Assembly (NCBI RefSeq): GCF_003614885.1
Contig: NZ_QZMS01000003.1
Location: forward strand, 39,491-103,490
Reading direction: 5' to 3'
DNA length: 64,000 nt
DNA from: Photobacterium salinisoli
Lineage (GTDB): Bacteria > Pseudomonadota > Gammaproteobacteria > Enterobacterales > Vibrionaceae
Shown: one piece after another, positions 36,218-48,041 of the stretch
Layout: every line of letters starts with the position of its first letter
How positions within the stretch are numbered: position 1 is the stretch's first letter
The notes under the pieces: generated by a model
What the model saw: only the letters and a program-made list of their open reading frames with translations
Told to the model about the DNA's origin: nothing
Database searches by the model: none
Program-made: the position numbers and the translations under genes

Positions 36218-36691
36218 TCAGGCACTGGCTTTGTAGATCAGCTTGTCGAACTTTCGCTGTATTTTTTCGGATTTTTTCCGGTACTTTTCCGCTTTCCTCA
36301 GATACTTGTCAGCTTTCTTAAGACGCTTACGTTTCTTTTTAGCCAGCTTGCGCAGCTGCTTATCCAGCTTCTTCACCGACACACTCAGCAACCCCACCGG
36401 CAGCCCCGACATGCCACCGCTTTCCAATCGCTCACCCACAGGCGGCAATGCCGGATCCTGACCTGAAACAGGCTGCGGGGTCATCACAGACGCTACAGTA
36501 ACAGAGGGAATGATCGCTGCTGTCCGCTTGCCCTGCACGGGTAAGCGTCCCGGTTTGCACAGAGACGATTTGCCATTGGCCACCCTGGCGCAGCTACGAC
36601 AAAAATACTGGGGCGCGCTCACCAGTTCAGCAATAGAGGCAATCTTCTCGCTGATCTCTGAACGACGGTACTTACACAATGACCTGGTCAT
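36218..36691 (-). CDS. Hypothetical protein with N-terminal Cys motif and Lys-rich coiled C-terminus
   Basis: 157 aa, family not recognised. The N-terminal 45 residues carry CRSC plus two further cysteines (CKYRR, LCKPGR), a possible zinc knuckle. A Pro/Ser/Val-rich linker follows, then about 50 very basic residues (KKLDKQLRKLAKKKRKRLKK and onwards) predicted as a helix. This suggests nucleic acid or ribosome binding, by composition only. ATG 36691 is chosen over 36706. Upstream neighbour rsmJ, same strand, 42 bases. Confidence 0.6.
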   Translation of the reverse strand: MTRSLCKYRRSEISEKIASIAELVSAPQYFCRSCARVANGKSSLCKPGRLPVQGKRTAAIIPSVTVASVMTPQPVSGQDPALPPVGERLESGGMSGLPVGLLSVSVKKLDKQLRKLAKKKRKRLKKADKYLRKAEKYRKKSEKIQRKFDKLIYKASA

Positions 36692-36733
36692 GGCGGCTTT
36701 CTCCAACCTGCAACAGCTTGCTGCCGTCAGCAG

Positions 36734-37504
36734 CTACTTCATTGCCGCTTTGACGTACACATCAAAGCGGTTCTTCTTGGTATTGATCACGGTTGACGGC
36801 GGCTGTCCGTCCAGCCAGGGCGCATAGTCAGGACGCTTGACCACCACACGTTTGCTCGCCAGCGTTAACGCTGGCGTCAACAACTGATCGGCATCCATAT
36901 CGGCACCGACCAGGCTCTGGAACACGCGCATTTCTTTTTTCACCAAGGCCGATTTCTTTTTATGGGGAAACATAGGGTCCAGATACACCACATCCGGCAG
37001 TACATAGCCAGGTTCGGCCGCCAGATCCGTGAGCGCATCCTGGCTGGTAGCATGCAGCAGGCTCATCCGTTCACGTACCCAGTCACCGATTTCCACATCG
37101 GCACAAGCCCGGCGCAAACCGTCTTCCAGCAATGCCGCCACCACAGGGTGGCGCTCAACCATCTGAACCCGGCACCCCAGGGATGCCAGCACAAACGCAT
37201 CACGGCCCAGCCCCGCCGTGGCATCCAGTACAGTCGGCGTAACCCCGCTTTTTAAGCCTACGGCTTTGGCGATAGCCTGACCACGCCCGCCACCAAACTT
37301 GCGTCTGTGCGCGGCGGCTCCGCCGGCCAGATCGACAAAAACCGCCCCTAGCTTGGGTTCATCCTGCTTGAGCAATTCCAGGCGCTCTGGCGTCAAAGAC
37401 AGCGCAAATTGCGCTTGAGCGTTATGCTCCAGCCCCCACCGGGCAGCCAGCTCAGCCAGCTCGGCGTGACGTTCAGGTTGATCACAAAGTAAAGCGATTT
37501 GCAC
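36734..37504 (-). CDS. rsmJ: 16S rRNA (guanine1516-N2)-methyltransferase
   Basis: Methylates G1516 of 16S rRNA with SAM. 256 aa. [21 protein letters not shown] in parts ([27 protein letters not shown]), SAM motif [19 protein letters not shown] in parts ([11 protein letters not shown]), and catalytic YLDPMFP are family marks. The start is read as GTG at 37504, six bases after GGAG; it gives the usual length, whereas the longer ATG frame to 37582 adds 26 unrelated residues. Confidence 0.93.
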   Translation of the reverse strand: MQIALLCDQPERHAELAELAARWGLEHNAQAQFALSLTPERLELLKQDEPKLGAVFVDLAGGAAAHRRKFGGGRGQAIAKAVGLKSGVTPTVLDATAGLGRDAFVLASLGCRVQMVERHPVVAALLEDGLRRACADVEIGDWVRERMSLLHATSQDALTDLAAEPGYVLPDVVYLDPMFPHKKKSALVKKEMRVFQSLVGADMDADQLLTPALTLASKRVVVKRPDYAPWLDGQPPSTVINTKKNRFDVYVKAAMK

Positions 37505-37691
37505 GGGCGTCTCCGCAAACAATGTTCGCCCGCCATGAGGCAGACAGACAGGAATCCATATATTGTGGCGGATTATACCCAATCAGGATCCGTTATTGGT
37601 CTACTTTTTGATAAGGAAGACAAGCGGCATCAAGACGGCAGATAAAGTGGCCGCTGACCCCGGCCAGGTGATATCAGGTATCACAGCGGAT

Positions 37692-40600
37692 TCACAGGAC
37701 CGTCTCTGTGTTTGGCGTGAGGCTCAGGCTGTCGACCAGCAACGCCAGCGGCATAGGTTTGCCAAATTGGTAGCCCTGTGCATAATCGACACCCAGCTGC
37801 TCCAGACGCCGCAAAATGGCTTCATTTTCGACAAACTCCGCCACTGTCTGCTTACCCATTTTCTTTGCCAGATCGTTAATGGCTTTCACCATGGCAAAAT
37901 CCACTTCATCATCAGCAATGTCACGGACAAACATACCGTCAATTTTGATCAGATCAACGGGCAAGCGTTTCAGGTAACCAAACGATGACAGGCCGGCACC
38001 AAAATCATCCAGCGAAATCAGGCACCCCAGCGATTTCAGTTGGGTGAATAACTCTATGGCTTCACTCATGTTGCCTATCGCGGCGGTTTCCGTAATTTCC
38101 AGACACAGCTTGCTGGCCGGCACGCTGGATTGACCAATGCGCGTCAGCAAAAAATCGACAAAATCAGGATTGCCCATCGACTGTCCGGACAGGTTAACCG
38201 AGCACAGCTTGAGCGACGTAACGGCTTCCGGGTGCATCTCCAACCAAAGGAGAACCGCATTGACCACATAGCGATCAATCAGGTGGGCCAGGTTGTAGCG
38301 CTCTGCCGCCGGCATGAACAGCCCGGGCGGTATCATTGCCCCGTCGCTGCTGCGCATCCGGATCAGAATTTCATAGTGATGGCCGGTGGATACCGTGGCC
38401 AGCGGAGCAATCGCCTGGGCATAAAGCTCAAACCGCTGTTCATCGAGAGCACGCCGGATATGGCTAACATACGCCATTTCCCGCTCGCGCCGCTGCAGTT
38501 CTTCATCATCCGGTCGGTACAAATGCAGGCGGTTGCGGCCTTCATCTTTCGCGGCATAGCACGCCGTATCTGCCTGGGCATGCACCTGCTGAGGGGAGCC
38601 AGCAGTATTATCAATCAACCGGATACCGATCGAAGCGCTGAGGCTGAAGCGGGTGTTCTGCCAGTAGAACTCGCTTTCTTCCAGCAAATGCAGGATTTCA
38701 GCGCCCAGTCGCAGCGCCCCTTCCACCTCGCAGTGACTGAGAATAATGGCAAATTCATCACCGCCCAGACGAGCCAGCGTCGCCTTATGCGGCATGATCC
38801 CCCGCAGCAGCCAGGCCACTTGCTTGAGCGCTTCATCGCCGGCTTCATGGCCTGCCGTATCATTGATGACTTTAAACTGGTCGAGATCCAGATAGAGCAT
38901 GGCATGACGGGCACCTTTGTCTCTGGCTTCCGACAACGACACGTCGAGCTGGCGCTCGAAATAACTGCGGTTGAACAAGTTGGTCAGATAATCATGATTG
39001 GCTTGGTATTCCAGTTTGGCTTCCAGCTCGCGGGTGCTGGTAATGTCTTCACCGACCAGCAACAGCTGATGCTGAGATAAAGAAGAGCGTATGGTTTCCC
39101 GAATCCAGACCGCTTTGCCGCTGGCACTGGTATAACGCAATTGGCGCCGCCAGACGTTCTGCTCATCTTTGCCCTGATGGGCCGAGATAAAATGCTGGGG
39201 AATGTCTTCAGCATCCAGGTAAAAATCCGTCACTTTATGGCCCAGCATTTCCCGCTTGCTATAGCCCAATAACTCGGTGGCAAACTGATTCACAGACTGG
39301 ATGCGGCCATGCTGGTTGATCGCCAGCAAGATCACAGGCTGCTGCTCGTAGAGCAGGCGGTAACTGATTTCCCGCTCCCGCAATTTTTCTTCCATATGAT
39401 GGCGGGAAGTCACATCCCGGGCTTCAAGCAGTAACTGCCCCTCGACACCGTCAGTATGAGGCAGGGGTTTGATGGAAATATCGAGTATCCGCGTGCCGTC
39501 TTCACTGCTGTTGATGCCGGTTTCAAATCTCACCAGCTGGCTGCGCGTTGCCGAAAAGAAGGACTGTTTTAACTGCTCTGTACTGGAGCGTTCCCAACAG
39601 CCCCAGTCCCAGAATGGACGGTCATACTTGATCACAGAGCGGCCGAGCAAATCCTGCAGTGCCAGATTGGCCGATTGCAACTGACCGTTCGGGTGTAAGA
39701 TGGCAATAAACTGGAAGCTCTGATCAAACACCCCTTCAAACATGGTCCGGCTTTGGGTCAGTTTCCTCTCACTGCGGCGCAAGCGCCGGATAATGACAAT
39801 CAGCAGCAGTATCACAGAGAGCATCACCGCCAGTACCAGACTGAACAACCTGACCTGCCCGGCGTACTTGTCAAACCAGCTCAGCGGCCGGTTCACCAGC
39901 AACACCTGCTCCTTATCTACCGGCACGTTCCAGCGTTGCAATGCCGGGTAGTTAAACATCACCTGGCGGGGACTGTTGAGGAACACAGGGTATTGAGTAT
40001 TCACATCGTGCAGCACCTGCTTTAACAACTGCCCCAGTATCATACCCTGATCGTAACCCCGGCTGACCACCCCTCCCAGCGCCTCACCTTCAAGCAGAAA
40101 GCGGTAAGAGACATAAACCGGCGCGTTGGCCTTGCGAGTCAGGGTCTGCATCAGCTCTCGGCTCGACATATACACGCCGTTACCATCGACAAAATAGCTG
40201 AGGAAAACAATCGCAGAATGAGGCGGTAGCTGGCCGACCACCTCGAACAAGTCGGCAAACGACTGCGGATTGAGATAAGTGTAATCCAGTTCAGGATGCT
40301 GGCTGAGATAGCGCTGGGCATCCTGCCAGAGCTCACGGCCGGTTGCGGTGTGATCGGTAATAAAGTAATACTGCCTGACATCAGGTTGAATGGTCTGGAT
40401 TAAATTAATATTGGCCGAAATATCATTGGCTTCCAGTACACCGCCGATCCGGGTCAGATTGGCATGTTTGGCAGGCTTGTAGGTATTGATGCCGGACATC
40501 AGCACAGGTGTCTGGCCAATTTCATCCGACAGCTGATTGACCAGCCACAGGGCGTTATCGTCGGTCACCAGGATGGCATCAAACTTTTCACTGCTGAGTT

Positions 40601-40835
40601 TGGCACGGTACAAATCCACCAGCTGATCCAGATACCAGGGCGACTGGTAGCGTTTGCTGTCCATATAATCGACCTGCAGATGCACCGACTCTGAACGCAG
40701 GGCGGCTTCCAGCCCGGCCTGCTGGGCATCCGTCCATTGCATGCCTTGATGATAGGAATGAATCACCAGTACATTAGCTTCAGCCAGCGCCAATCTGGGT
40801 ATGAGAATTACCAGTAGCAAGAGAACTAAGCGCAT
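37692..40835 (-). CDS. Membrane GGDEF-EAL protein with periplasmic ABC-substrate-like sensor and PAS domains
   Basis: About 1047 aa c-di-GMP enzyme. Signal-anchor (1-19), a periplasmic domain (about 20-325) like ABC transporter substrate-binding proteins (VLVIHSYHQGMQWTD), a membrane helix (LFSLVLAVMLSVILLLIVII), two PAS domains, GGDEF intact (RLGGDEF) and EAL. In EAL the signature reads YEILIRMR, with LEITE, DDFGAG and IKIDGMFV kept, so phosphodiesterase activity is likely. The cyclase inhibitory RxxD site is absent. The ATG at 40835 gives a clean signal segment; upstream support is weak. Confidence 0.9.
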   Translation of the reverse strand: MRLVLLLLVILIPRLALAEANVLVIHSYHQGMQWTDAQQAGLEAALRSESVHLQVDYMDSKRYQSPWYLDQLVDLYRAKLSSEKFDAILVTDDNALWLVNQLSDEIGQTPVLMSGINTYKPAKHANLTRIGGVLEANDISANINLIQTIQPDVRQYYFITDHTATGRELWQDAQRYLSQHPELDYTYLNPQSFADLFEVVGQLPPHSAIVFLSYFVDGNGVYMSSRELMQTLTRKANAPVYVSYRFLLEGEALGGVVSRGYDQGMILGQLLKQVLHDVNTQYPVFLNSPRQVMFNYPALQRWNVPVDKEQVLLVNRPLSWFDKYAGQVRLFSLVLAVMLSVILLLIVIIRRLRRSERKLTQSRTMFEGVFDQSFQFIAILHPNGQLQSANLALQDLLGRSVIKYDRPFWDWGCWERSSTEQLKQSFFSATRSQLVRFETGINSSEDGTRILDISIKPLPHTDGVEGQLLLEARDVTSRHHMEEKLREREISYRLLYEQQPVILLAINQHGRIQSVNQFATELLGYSKREMLGHKVTDFYLDAEDIPQHFISAHQGKDEQNVWRRQLRYTSASGKAVWIRETIRSSLSQHQLLLVGEDITSTRELEAKLEYQANHDYLTNLFNRSYFERQLDVSLSEARDKGARHAMLYLDLDQFKVINDTAGHEAGDEALKQVAWLLRGIMPHKATLARLGGDEFAIILSHCEVEGALRLGAEILHLLEESEFYWQNTRFSLSASIGIRLIDNTAGSPQQVHAQADTACYAAKDEGRNRLHLYRPDDEELQRREREMAYVSHIRRALDEQRFELYAQAIAPLATVSTGHHYEILIRMRSSDGAMIPPGLFMPAAERYNLAHLIDRYVVNAVLLWLEMHPEAVTSLKLCSVNLSGQSMGNPDFVDFLLTRIGQSSVPASKLCLEITETAAIGNMSEAIELFTQLKSLGCLISLDDFGAGLSSFGYLKRLPVDLIKIDGMFVRDIADDEVDFAMVKAINDLAKKMGKQTVAEFVENEAILRRLEQLGVDYAQGYQFGKPMPLALLVDSLSLTPNTETVL

Positions 40836-40950
40836 GAAGAGACAGTGATATCCTTTATTTGTGCTGTGATTGTGAGCCAATCCTAATCCGTGCGTCATGA
40901 GTCAAGCCAGTATATGATGCAGTAGTTGCGAACTACCACGGAAAGATGCC

Positions 40951-41412
40951 ATGACCCCGCTACCTCGTCTTGATGATTTAGACCGAGATATTCTGAATGC
41001 CCTGATGCACGATGCCCGGATCCCGTATGCCGAAATGGCCAAACGCTTCAATGTCAGCCCGGCCACCGTCCATGTCCGTGTCGAAAAAATGCGCGCTGCC
41101 AACATCATTACTGGAACTGAAGTGATTATCAACCCTAAGCTTCTGGGATATGACGTCTGTTGCTTTATTGGCATCAATTTGAATGCGGCCAGAGATTATC
41201 ATTCCGCTCTGGCAAAACTGAATGAGCTCGACGAAGTGGTGGAAGCCTACTACACCACAGGGGCATACAACATATTCGTCAAGCTGATGTGCCGCTCGAT
41301 TGAAGAGTTGCAGTATGTGCTCATCGACAAGCTTCAGGCCATTGATGAGGTGCAATCGACAGAAACCCTGATCTCGCTGCAAAACCCGATCAATCGCAAC
41401 GTTAAGCCCTGA
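40951..41412 (+). CDS. asnC: Transcriptional regulator AsnC
   Basis: Lrp/AsnC family, 153 aa; in E. coli it activates asnA and senses asparagine. N-terminal helix-turn-helix (LDDLDRDILNALMHDARIPY in part, AEMAKRFNVSPATVHVRVEKM) and a C-terminal RAM domain (VEAYYTTGAYNIFVKLMCRS). Close to E. coli AsnC along its length. asnA is not next to it here. GGAAAG before the ATG. Confidence 0.9.
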   Translation: MTPLPRLDDLDRDILNALMHDARIPYAEMAKRFNVSPATVHVRVEKMRAANIITGTEVIINPKLLGYDVCCFIGINLNAARDYHSALAKLNELDEVVEAYYTTGAYNIFVKLMCRSIEELQYVLIDKLQAIDEVQSTETLISLQNPINRNVKP

Positions 41413-41423
41413 TCTTCATGCAA

Positions 41424-41450
41424 GAAAAAAGCGAGCCAGGCTCGCTTTTC
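41424..41450. terminator. Bidirectional terminator, asnC/hemB
   Basis: Stem AAGCGAGCC/GGCTCGCTT around a single A, with A6 on the left (minus-strand T-run) and T4 on the right. Confidence 0.88.
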
Positions 41451-41458
41451 TGAAGCGT

Positions 41459-42508
<1,050 letters not shown>

Positions 42509-42585
42509 TCACTCCTTGTTGGTTATGCGGCCACGCGTACCGCAGTCAATCACAGTTGCGTTTCATATTATCATCGAACAAAGCT

Positions 42586-43374
42586 TTACGCTGGCTCGAT
42601 CTGAAAAAATGCCCGGCTGGTAGCCGATACTGCAGCCATCAGATCCGCGGGCGGCTGTTGCCGGCACGCTGCCACCGCTTGTGCTATGTGGGGCAAATAC
42701 GCCGGTTCATTGCGGCTGGATTTGGGTTTGGGCCGCAGATCGCGCGGCAGCAGATAAGGGCAGTCTGTTTCTATCATCAACCGCTGATCCGGAATATGCT
42801 GCACGATATCACGCAGTTCGTTTCCCCGGCGTTCATCGCAGATCCACCCGGTAATACCAATATGCAGATCCATCGCCAGGCACTCTCTCAGCTCCTGCTC
42901 ACTGCCGGTAAAACAGTGCAGCACAGCGGCCGGCAGCTTATCGCGCCAGGGTTTGAGTATCGCCAGAAAGCGCTCATGGGCATCCCGGCAGTGCATGAAC
43001 ACGGGTTTTTGCAGCTCCGCCGCCAGCGCCAGGTGCGCCTCAAAGACAGCTTCCTGCTGTGGGCGCGGCGAAAAATCACGGTTGAAATCCAGGCCGCATT
43101 CGCCAACCGCAACCACAGCCGGGTCAGACGCCAGTTCGCGAATCACGGGTAAAGATAAGTCCGACACCGATTTGGCCTCGTGCGGGTGCACGCCGGCGGT
43201 ACTGAAGCAGTAGCCTGGCCACTGATGTGCCATCGCCAGCGCCTGCCGGCTCTCGTCTTCACTGGTGCCGGTCAGGATCAGGGCTTTAACACCGGCCTGC
43301 TGCGCACGGGCGATGACAGCTGCCCTGTCTTTATCAAAACGGCTGTTAGTCAGGTTGACGCCAATATCTATCAT
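42586..43374 (-). CDS. tatD: TatD family metal-dependent DNase
   Basis: 262 aa TIM-barrel hydrolase with 3'-5' exonuclease activity in E. coli. STAGVHPHEA, VGECGLDF, VFMHCRDAHERF, LHCFTGSEQEL and IETDCPYLLPRDLRPKP give the metal ligands. The ATG at 43374 aligns with MFDIGVNL of E. coli; an extra ATG is one codon upstream. A terminator separates it from tatC, and hemB follows after 80 bases. Confidence 0.94.
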   Translation of the reverse strand: MIDIGVNLTNSRFDKDRAAVIARAQQAGVKALILTGTSEDESRQALAMAHQWPGYCFSTAGVHPHEAKSVSDLSLPVIRELASDPAVVAVGECGLDFNRDFSPRPQQEAVFEAHLALAAELQKPVFMHCRDAHERFLAILKPWRDKLPAAVLHCFTGSEQELRECLAMDLHIGITGWICDERRGNELRDIVQHIPDQRLMIETDCPYLLPRDLRPKPKSSRNEPAYLPHIAQAVAACRQQPPADLMAAVSATSRAFFQIEPA

Positions 43375-43441
43375 CACTGTGCTATCCGCAAAAAAGAAAC
43401 CATTCTACACACCGGATGGTGACAAAGAAAAACCGCGGAGA

Positions 43442-43470
43442 CAAAAACAGCCGCACCGGGCGGCTGTTTA
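43442..43470 (-). terminator. Terminator between tatC and tatD
   Basis: Minus-strand stem ACAGCCGC/GCGGCTGT, CCGGT loop, T5 tail. It separates tatABC from tatD. Confidence 0.85.
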
Positions 43471-43492
43471 TCAGCAATCAGCAAAAAGAGAC

Positions 43493-44242
43493 TCAGTCTT
43501 CTTCGGACGGCGCCTGTTCATGCGCGCGGATATAGAATCGCGAGAAAAACAACCCGACTTCAAACAGCAGGCACATGGGGATCGCCAGCAGGGTTTGAGA
43601 AATTATATCCGGCGGGGTCAGTAGCATACCCACGACAAACGCCGCCACTATGATATAAGGCCGCTTCTGACGCAGGCTCTGCGGATCGGTCGCGCCAGTC
43701 CAGCACAGCAGTATAATCGCCACCGGAATTTCAAAGGCAATACCAAAAGCCAGGAACAGCGCCAGCACAAAGTCCAGGTAGCTGGCGATATCAGTCGCCA
43801 CCTGGACCCCTTCCGGGGCAATACTGGTAAAGAAGCCGAACACCAACGGGAACACCACAAAATACGCAAAGGCCACACCGCAATAGAACAGCAGCGAGCT
43901 GGAAAACAACAGTGGCATGACCAGCCGGCGTTCGTGCTTGTATAACCCGGGCGCAACAAAGGCCCAGATTTGATACAGGATCAGAGGCACAGCCAGAAAC
44001 ACCGAAGCGACCAGAGTCAGTTTAATCGGCGTAAAGAAAGGAGAAGCCACATCGGTGGCAATCATGCTGGTGCCTTCCGGCAGCCTTTCCACCAGTGGAG
44101 CAGCCAGCAGACTGTAAATGTCGTTGGCAAACCACACCAGGCAGAGAAATACCACCAGGACACTCAGGATAGAACGGAGCAGCCGGTTACGCAGTTCCAG
44201 CAGGTGGCTGAACAAGGGCTGGGTGTCTTCCACACTCGACAT
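43493..44242 (-). CDS. tatC: Sec-independent protein translocase TatC
   Basis: 249 aa, six membrane helices; receptor for twin-arginine signal peptides. Seen: [17 protein letters not shown] with the conserved ELR, the periplasmic [16 protein letters not shown] region, and [14 protein letters not shown] with the conserved FE. Nine bases after tatB. Confidence 0.97.
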   Translation of the reverse strand: MSSVEDTQPLFSHLLELRNRLLRSILSVLVVFLCLVWFANDIYSLLAAPLVERLPEGTSMIATDVASPFFTPIKLTLVASVFLAVPLILYQIWAFVAPGLYKHERRLVMPLLFSSSLLFYCGVAFAYFVVFPLVFGFFTSIAPEGVQVATDIASYLDFVLALFLAFGIAFEIPVAIILLCWTGATDPQSLRQKRPYIIVAAFVVGMLLTPPDIISQTLLAIPMCLLFEVGLFFSRFYIRAHEQAPSEED

Positions 44243-44251
44243 GAGGCGTAA

Positions 44252-44659
44252 TTAATCCTGTTTTTGCGATGAAGTTGAATGCGGCTGCACTGAGCCATCC
44301 TGATGAGACGGTGCCGGCTGAGGGTCCTCTGCCGTAACACTCTCAGGGGCGTTCTCAGGCTCCGCCTTAGCATAAGGGCGCTGTACTGATGCCGCGGCCT
44401 CTTTCAGTTCGTCGACTGACTTTTGCAGCTCAGGAGACAGATCTTTCATTCCCGCCTGCTCGGCCTTTTTCAAGTCCTGTTGCAGTTCATGAATTTTCAG
44501 TTCCTGAGACAGCTCAGTCTTCACCGCACTGGCCATATTTCTGGCTGCATTGATCCACCGAGACACTGAACGTACCGCCACGGGCAGCCGCTCCGGCCCA
44601 AGAACGACCAGACCGACTATGGCAATTAATATCAGCTCCCAGAACCCGATATCAAACAC
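44252..44659 (-). CDS. tatB: Sec-independent protein translocase TatB
   Basis: 135 aa. Short N-terminal membrane helix ([20 protein letters not shown]) with the conserved Glu8 and a GP hinge (GPERLP), an amphipathic helix and an acidic Pro-rich tail. Works with TatC in the receptor complex. 3 bases after tatA. Confidence 0.95.
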   Translation of the reverse strand: MFDIGFWELILIAIVGLVVLGPERLPVAVRSVSRWINAARNMASAVKTELSQELKIHELQQDLKKAEQAGMKDLSPELQKSVDELKEAAASVQRPYAKAEPENAPESVTAEDPQPAPSHQDGSVQPHSTSSQKQD

Positions 44660-44662
44660 GCG

Positions 44663-44908
44663 TTAAACCTGCTCTTTATCTTTCGGGGTCTTCTGTGGCT
44701 CAGCGGCGTCTTTTTTATCCGCCAGCGACTTTTGCTCAAAATCGGCATCGGCCTTATTTTTTGCTTCGTCGTCGTCACTCAGGGCTTTTTTAAAGCCTTT
44801 GACCGCCGACCCCAAGTCGCCGCCCATTGAGCGTAACTTCTTGGTTCCGAATAATAAGACGATGATCAGGGCAACAATTAAGAGTTGCCAGATACTGATT
44901 CCACCCAT
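44663..44908 (-). CDS. tatA: Sec-independent protein translocase TatA
   Basis: 81 aa pore-forming subunit. Membrane helix ([18 protein letters not shown]), FGTKKLRS hinge, [18 protein letters not shown] amphipathic helix and a charged tail. The Gln in the helix replaces the polar residue usual at this place. First tat gene, 56 bases after ubiB. Confidence 0.95.
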   Translation of the reverse strand: MGGISIWQLLIVALIIVLLFGTKKLRSMGGDLGSAVKGFKKALSDDDEAKNKADADFEQKSLADKKDAAEPQKTPKDKEQV

Positions 44909-44964
44909 GTTTACCTTTCCTCAATATGATGTATAAAACGCCATGCCACACAGCAGCACAGCCG

Positions 44965-46602
44965 TTATTTTGTGTAAGCCCGCCAGCCAAACAGCCAGAA
45001 CATCGCACCGGCAGTGGCCGATACGACCGGATAAACATCCACCTGATTACCAAAAAGTATGGCAGAGCATATAATCAGCGTCGCCCCAACCCCAAAACAG
45101 AACCTGGCCTGGGCTTGCTGACGACGGCTGGTCATGAAATTGTCGTACAGTTTATCAATCCGCTGATTCATCATCTTGCCCTGGCGCAAACTGTCATAAA
45201 GCAGTTCCGGTAATTCAGGTAACTTCTCTGCCCAGAAGGGCGCTTTATCCCGTACTGCACCAATAATGGCCTTCGGCCCGACCTGGCGCGACATCCAGTC
45301 TTCCAGAAACGGCTTGGCGGTATCCCAGAGGTCCAGCTGCGGATATAACTGCCGCCCTAACCCTTCAACATACAGCAGGGTTTTCTGCAGCAGTACCAAT
45401 TGAGGCTGGACTTCCATATTAAAGCGCCGTGCTGTGTTAAACAGATTCAGCAGCACGTGACCAAAAGAAATATCGGCCAGCGGTTTCTCGAATATCGGCT
45501 CGCACACGGTACGAATCGCAAATTCAAATTCGTCGACATTGGTATCGGCCGGCACCCAGCCTGAATCCACATGCAGCTCAGCCACTTTGCGGTAATCCCG
45601 GTTAAAAAACGCCAGCAGATTTTCAGCCAGATAGCGCTTATCTTCCCGGTTCAGGGTACCTACAATACCAAAATCCAGCGCAATCCACTGCGGATCAACC
45701 GGGTTCTTGTACGACACAAAAATGTTGCCCGGATGCATATCCGCATGAAAGAAGCTGTCACGAAAAACCTGAGTGAAGAACACATTCACGGCTTTTTCCG
45801 ACAGCAGTTTCATGTCTGTGCCGTTGGCTTTCAGCGCCTCGACATCAGAAACCTGGATACCATAGATGCGTTCCATGACAAGAAGATTACTGTGCGAATA
45901 ATCGGTAAAAACTTCAGGCACATAGAGTGAGTCACTGCCGTCAAAGTTACGTCTTAGCTGAATGGCATTGGCCGCTTCACGCATCAGATCCAACTCATCG
46001 AGCAAGGTTTTTTCATATTCCCGGATCACTTCAACCGGTCGCAGGCGACGCGCCTCTGGCATAAATCGAGACAGCAAACGGGCCATACGGTACATGAGTT
46101 TGATGTCGGCCTTAATCACAGGCAGGATATCCGGACGGATCACCTTAATCACCACTTCACGGCCGTTCTCTTTCAGTGTAGCAGTGTGAACCTGAGCGAT
46201 GGATGCCGAGGCCAGCGGCGTCTGATCAAAATCAGCAAACCAGGTATCCAGCGGCCCGCCTAACGATTTTTCAATCTGATGCCGGGCCAGGGCACCGTCG
46301 AAGGGAGCAACCCTGTCCTGCAGCAACGCCAGCTGATCAGCGATATGCGGCGGAAACAGATCTCGCCGGGTCGACATCATCTGACCGAATTTCACCCACA
46401 CCGGACCCAGGGTCTGCAGCGCCAGCCGCAGACGCTCACCCAAAGGTTTGTCCGGATGCTGGTTACGGATCCAGAACAGGCTCTTTCGCATCAGTTTCGG
46501 CAGCCGGGTACGCGGATCGTCCGGCAGTAAATCGTCCAGCCCGTAGCGCAGCTGGACGGCAGTAATCTGGTATAGGCGCTTAATTTCGGAAAAACGGCTC
46601 AT
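44965..46602 (-). CDS. ubiB: UbiB family atypical kinase for ubiquinone biosynthesis
   Basis: 545 aa ADCK/UbiB protein. The KxGQ motif ([17 protein letters not shown] in part), A-rich loop ([13 protein letters not shown]), catalytic Lys in [17 protein letters not shown] and DFG (ALDFGIVG) are present; two C-terminal membrane helices. E. coli UbiB is an ATPase that aids coenzyme Q precursor extraction. Third gene of ubiE-ubiJ-ubiB-tatABC. Confidence 0.96.
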   Translation of the reverse strand: MSRFSEIKRLYQITAVQLRYGLDDLLPDDPRTRLPKLMRKSLFWIRNQHPDKPLGERLRLALQTLGPVWVKFGQMMSTRRDLFPPHIADQLALLQDRVAPFDGALARHQIEKSLGGPLDTWFADFDQTPLASASIAQVHTATLKENGREVVIKVIRPDILPVIKADIKLMYRMARLLSRFMPEARRLRPVEVIREYEKTLLDELDLMREAANAIQLRRNFDGSDSLYVPEVFTDYSHSNLLVMERIYGIQVSDVEALKANGTDMKLLSEKAVNVFFTQVFRDSFFHADMHPGNIFVSYKNPVDPQWIALDFGIVGTLNREDKRYLAENLLAFFNRDYRKVAELHVDSGWVPADTNVDEFEFAIRTVCEPIFEKPLADISFGHVLLNLFNTARRFNMEVQPQLVLLQKTLLYVEGLGRQLYPQLDLWDTAKPFLEDWMSRQVGPKAIIGAVRDKAPFWAEKLPELPELLYDSLRQGKMMNQRIDKLYDNFMTSRRQQAQARFCFGVGATLIICSAILFGNQVDVYPVVSATAGAMFWLFGWRAYTK

Positions 46603-46607
46603 GGCTA

Positions 46608-47234
46608 TCAGGATGGGGTAATGGGTTGCGCCAGCCGTTCAGCCAGCTTGTGAATCCGGGCTTCCAGACGGGCCAGCTGTGAAGCGGCTTCGTCGACCTG
46701 GTCGGCAAAATGGGCAATCTCCAGCGCTGGCGGGGCCAGCCGCCATTCTTCAGTGACGATTTCACCCAGATCGCGACGGCGTTGGCCCAGCGAGTGCTGC
46801 AGTCCCGCCAGTTTTTGCCTGGCGCCACTCACAACCGTATGCGCCACCACGTCCCCGCAGTAACGCGACAAACGTTCCGCCACATCCGGCTTCAGGCCGC
46901 TGAGCAGCGCAGAAAACTGCTGAGCAAGCTGAATATCCCCTTCCAGTGCCAGTTTATCGGCTTTGATCAGCTGGGTGAGATTGGCCTGCTCACGCAGTTC
47001 AGGCAGTGCGGCCAGGCTCAGAGCCAGGCGGCAGTCCGCCTCGCCTTCATACGCGGCCAGCACGTCAATTTGCTGACTGAAGACAAAAAACAGCTGCTTG
47101 CCGAAATCATTTATCTGCACGCTGATCACTTTGCCACGCAGACGCGCCAAGCGGCGCTGGCTGGCCTCTTCATCTTTCAGCAAAGCATTCAGGGTGGTTT
47201 CCACCACTCCGGTGACTAACGCATCAACTGGCAT
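46608..47234 (-). CDS. ubiJ: Ubiquinone biosynthesis accessory factor UbiJ
   Basis: 208 aa with an SCP2-like lipid-binding fold; assembles the soluble Ubi metabolon with Ubi[20 protein letters not shown] start, core [22 protein letters not shown] in parts, and a C-terminal coiled coil. The ATG at 47234 has GAGG five bases before it. It starts just inside the end of ubiE. Confidence 0.92.
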   Translation of the reverse strand: MPVDALVTGVVETTLNALLKDEEASQRRLARLRGKVISVQINDFGKQLFFVFSQQIDVLAAYEGEADCRLALSLAALPELREQANLTQLIKADKLALEGDIQLAQQFSALLSGLKPDVAERLSRYCGDVVAHTVVSGARQKLAGLQHSLGQRRRDLGEIVTEEWRLAPPALEIAHFADQVDEAASQLARLEARIHKLAERLAQPITPS

Positions 47235-47241
47235 CCGGACC

Positions 47242-47994
47242 TCAGAATTTATAACCACGGTGCAGGGCAACAATCCCGCCCGTCAGGTTATGGAAACTGG
47301 TTTGCTCGAAACCGGCTTCCTGCATCATCGCTTCCAGCGTGGCCTGATCCGGGTGCATACGGATAGATTCAGCCAAATAGCGGTAGCTGTCCGCATCACC
47401 CACGACCATTTCACCCACGCGAGGCAAAATGTGGAACGAATAGGCATCATAAATTTTTGACAGCGGCTCGATGACTGGCTTGGAGAATTCCAGCACCAGC
47501 AGGCGACCCCCGGGCTTGAGCACGCGGAACATGGAACGCAGCGCTTTGTCTTTATCAGTGACATTACGCAGACAGAAACTGATGGTAATGCAGTCAAAGT
47601 AGTTATCCGGGAACGGCAGCTCTTCAGCGTTGGCCTGCACATAGGCCACGTTGCCGACGATACCGCGATCACGCAGTTTGCTGCGGCCCACTTTGAGCAT
47701 GGAGTTATTGATGTCCGCCAGCACCACCTGACCGTCTTCACCGACCATGCGCGAGAACTTGGCCGTTAAATCGCCGGTGCCGCCACCCAGATCCAGCACC
47801 CGGTGACCCCGGCGTACGCCACTGCAGTCCACGGTGAAACGCTTCCAGATGCGATGTATCCCCATAGACATCAGGTCGTTCATCAGATCGTACTTGTCCG
47901 CTACCGAGTGAAACACTTCCGCGACCAGCTGCGCTTTCTCATCTTTAGCGACCTTACGGTAACCAAAATCAGTGGTTTGTGTGGGTTCAGTCAT
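47242..47994 (-). CDS. ubiE: Ubiquinone/menaquinone biosynthesis C-methyltransferase
   Basis: SAM-dependent C-methylation of demethylmenaquinone and the ubiquinone precursor. 250 aa, nearly colinear with E. coli Ubi[17 protein letters not shown], motif [47 protein letters not shown]. The ATG at 47994 is chosen to match E. coli; the frame extends to 48015. Confidence 0.97.
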   Translation of the reverse strand: MTEPTQTTDFGYRKVAKDEKAQLVAEVFHSVADKYDLMNDLMSMGIHRIWKRFTVDCSGVRRGHRVLDLGGGTGDLTAKFSRMVGEDGQVVLADINNSMLKVGRSKLRDRGIVGNVAYVQANAEELPFPDNYFDCITISFCLRNVTDKDKALRSMFRVLKPGGRLLVLEFSKPVIEPLSKIYDAYSFHILPRVGEMVVGDADSYRYLAESIRMHPDQATLEAMMQEAGFEQTSFHNLTGGIVALHRGYKF

Positions 47995-48041
47995 GCTCGT
48001 TCCATCAATTCTCATCTAATTGCCGTAGTTTACTTGAAGCG

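Noticed and set aside
38130..39080. 316-residue open frame opposite the GGDEF-EAL gene
   Set aside because: No family features; the opposite strand carries intact GGDEF and EAL domains.
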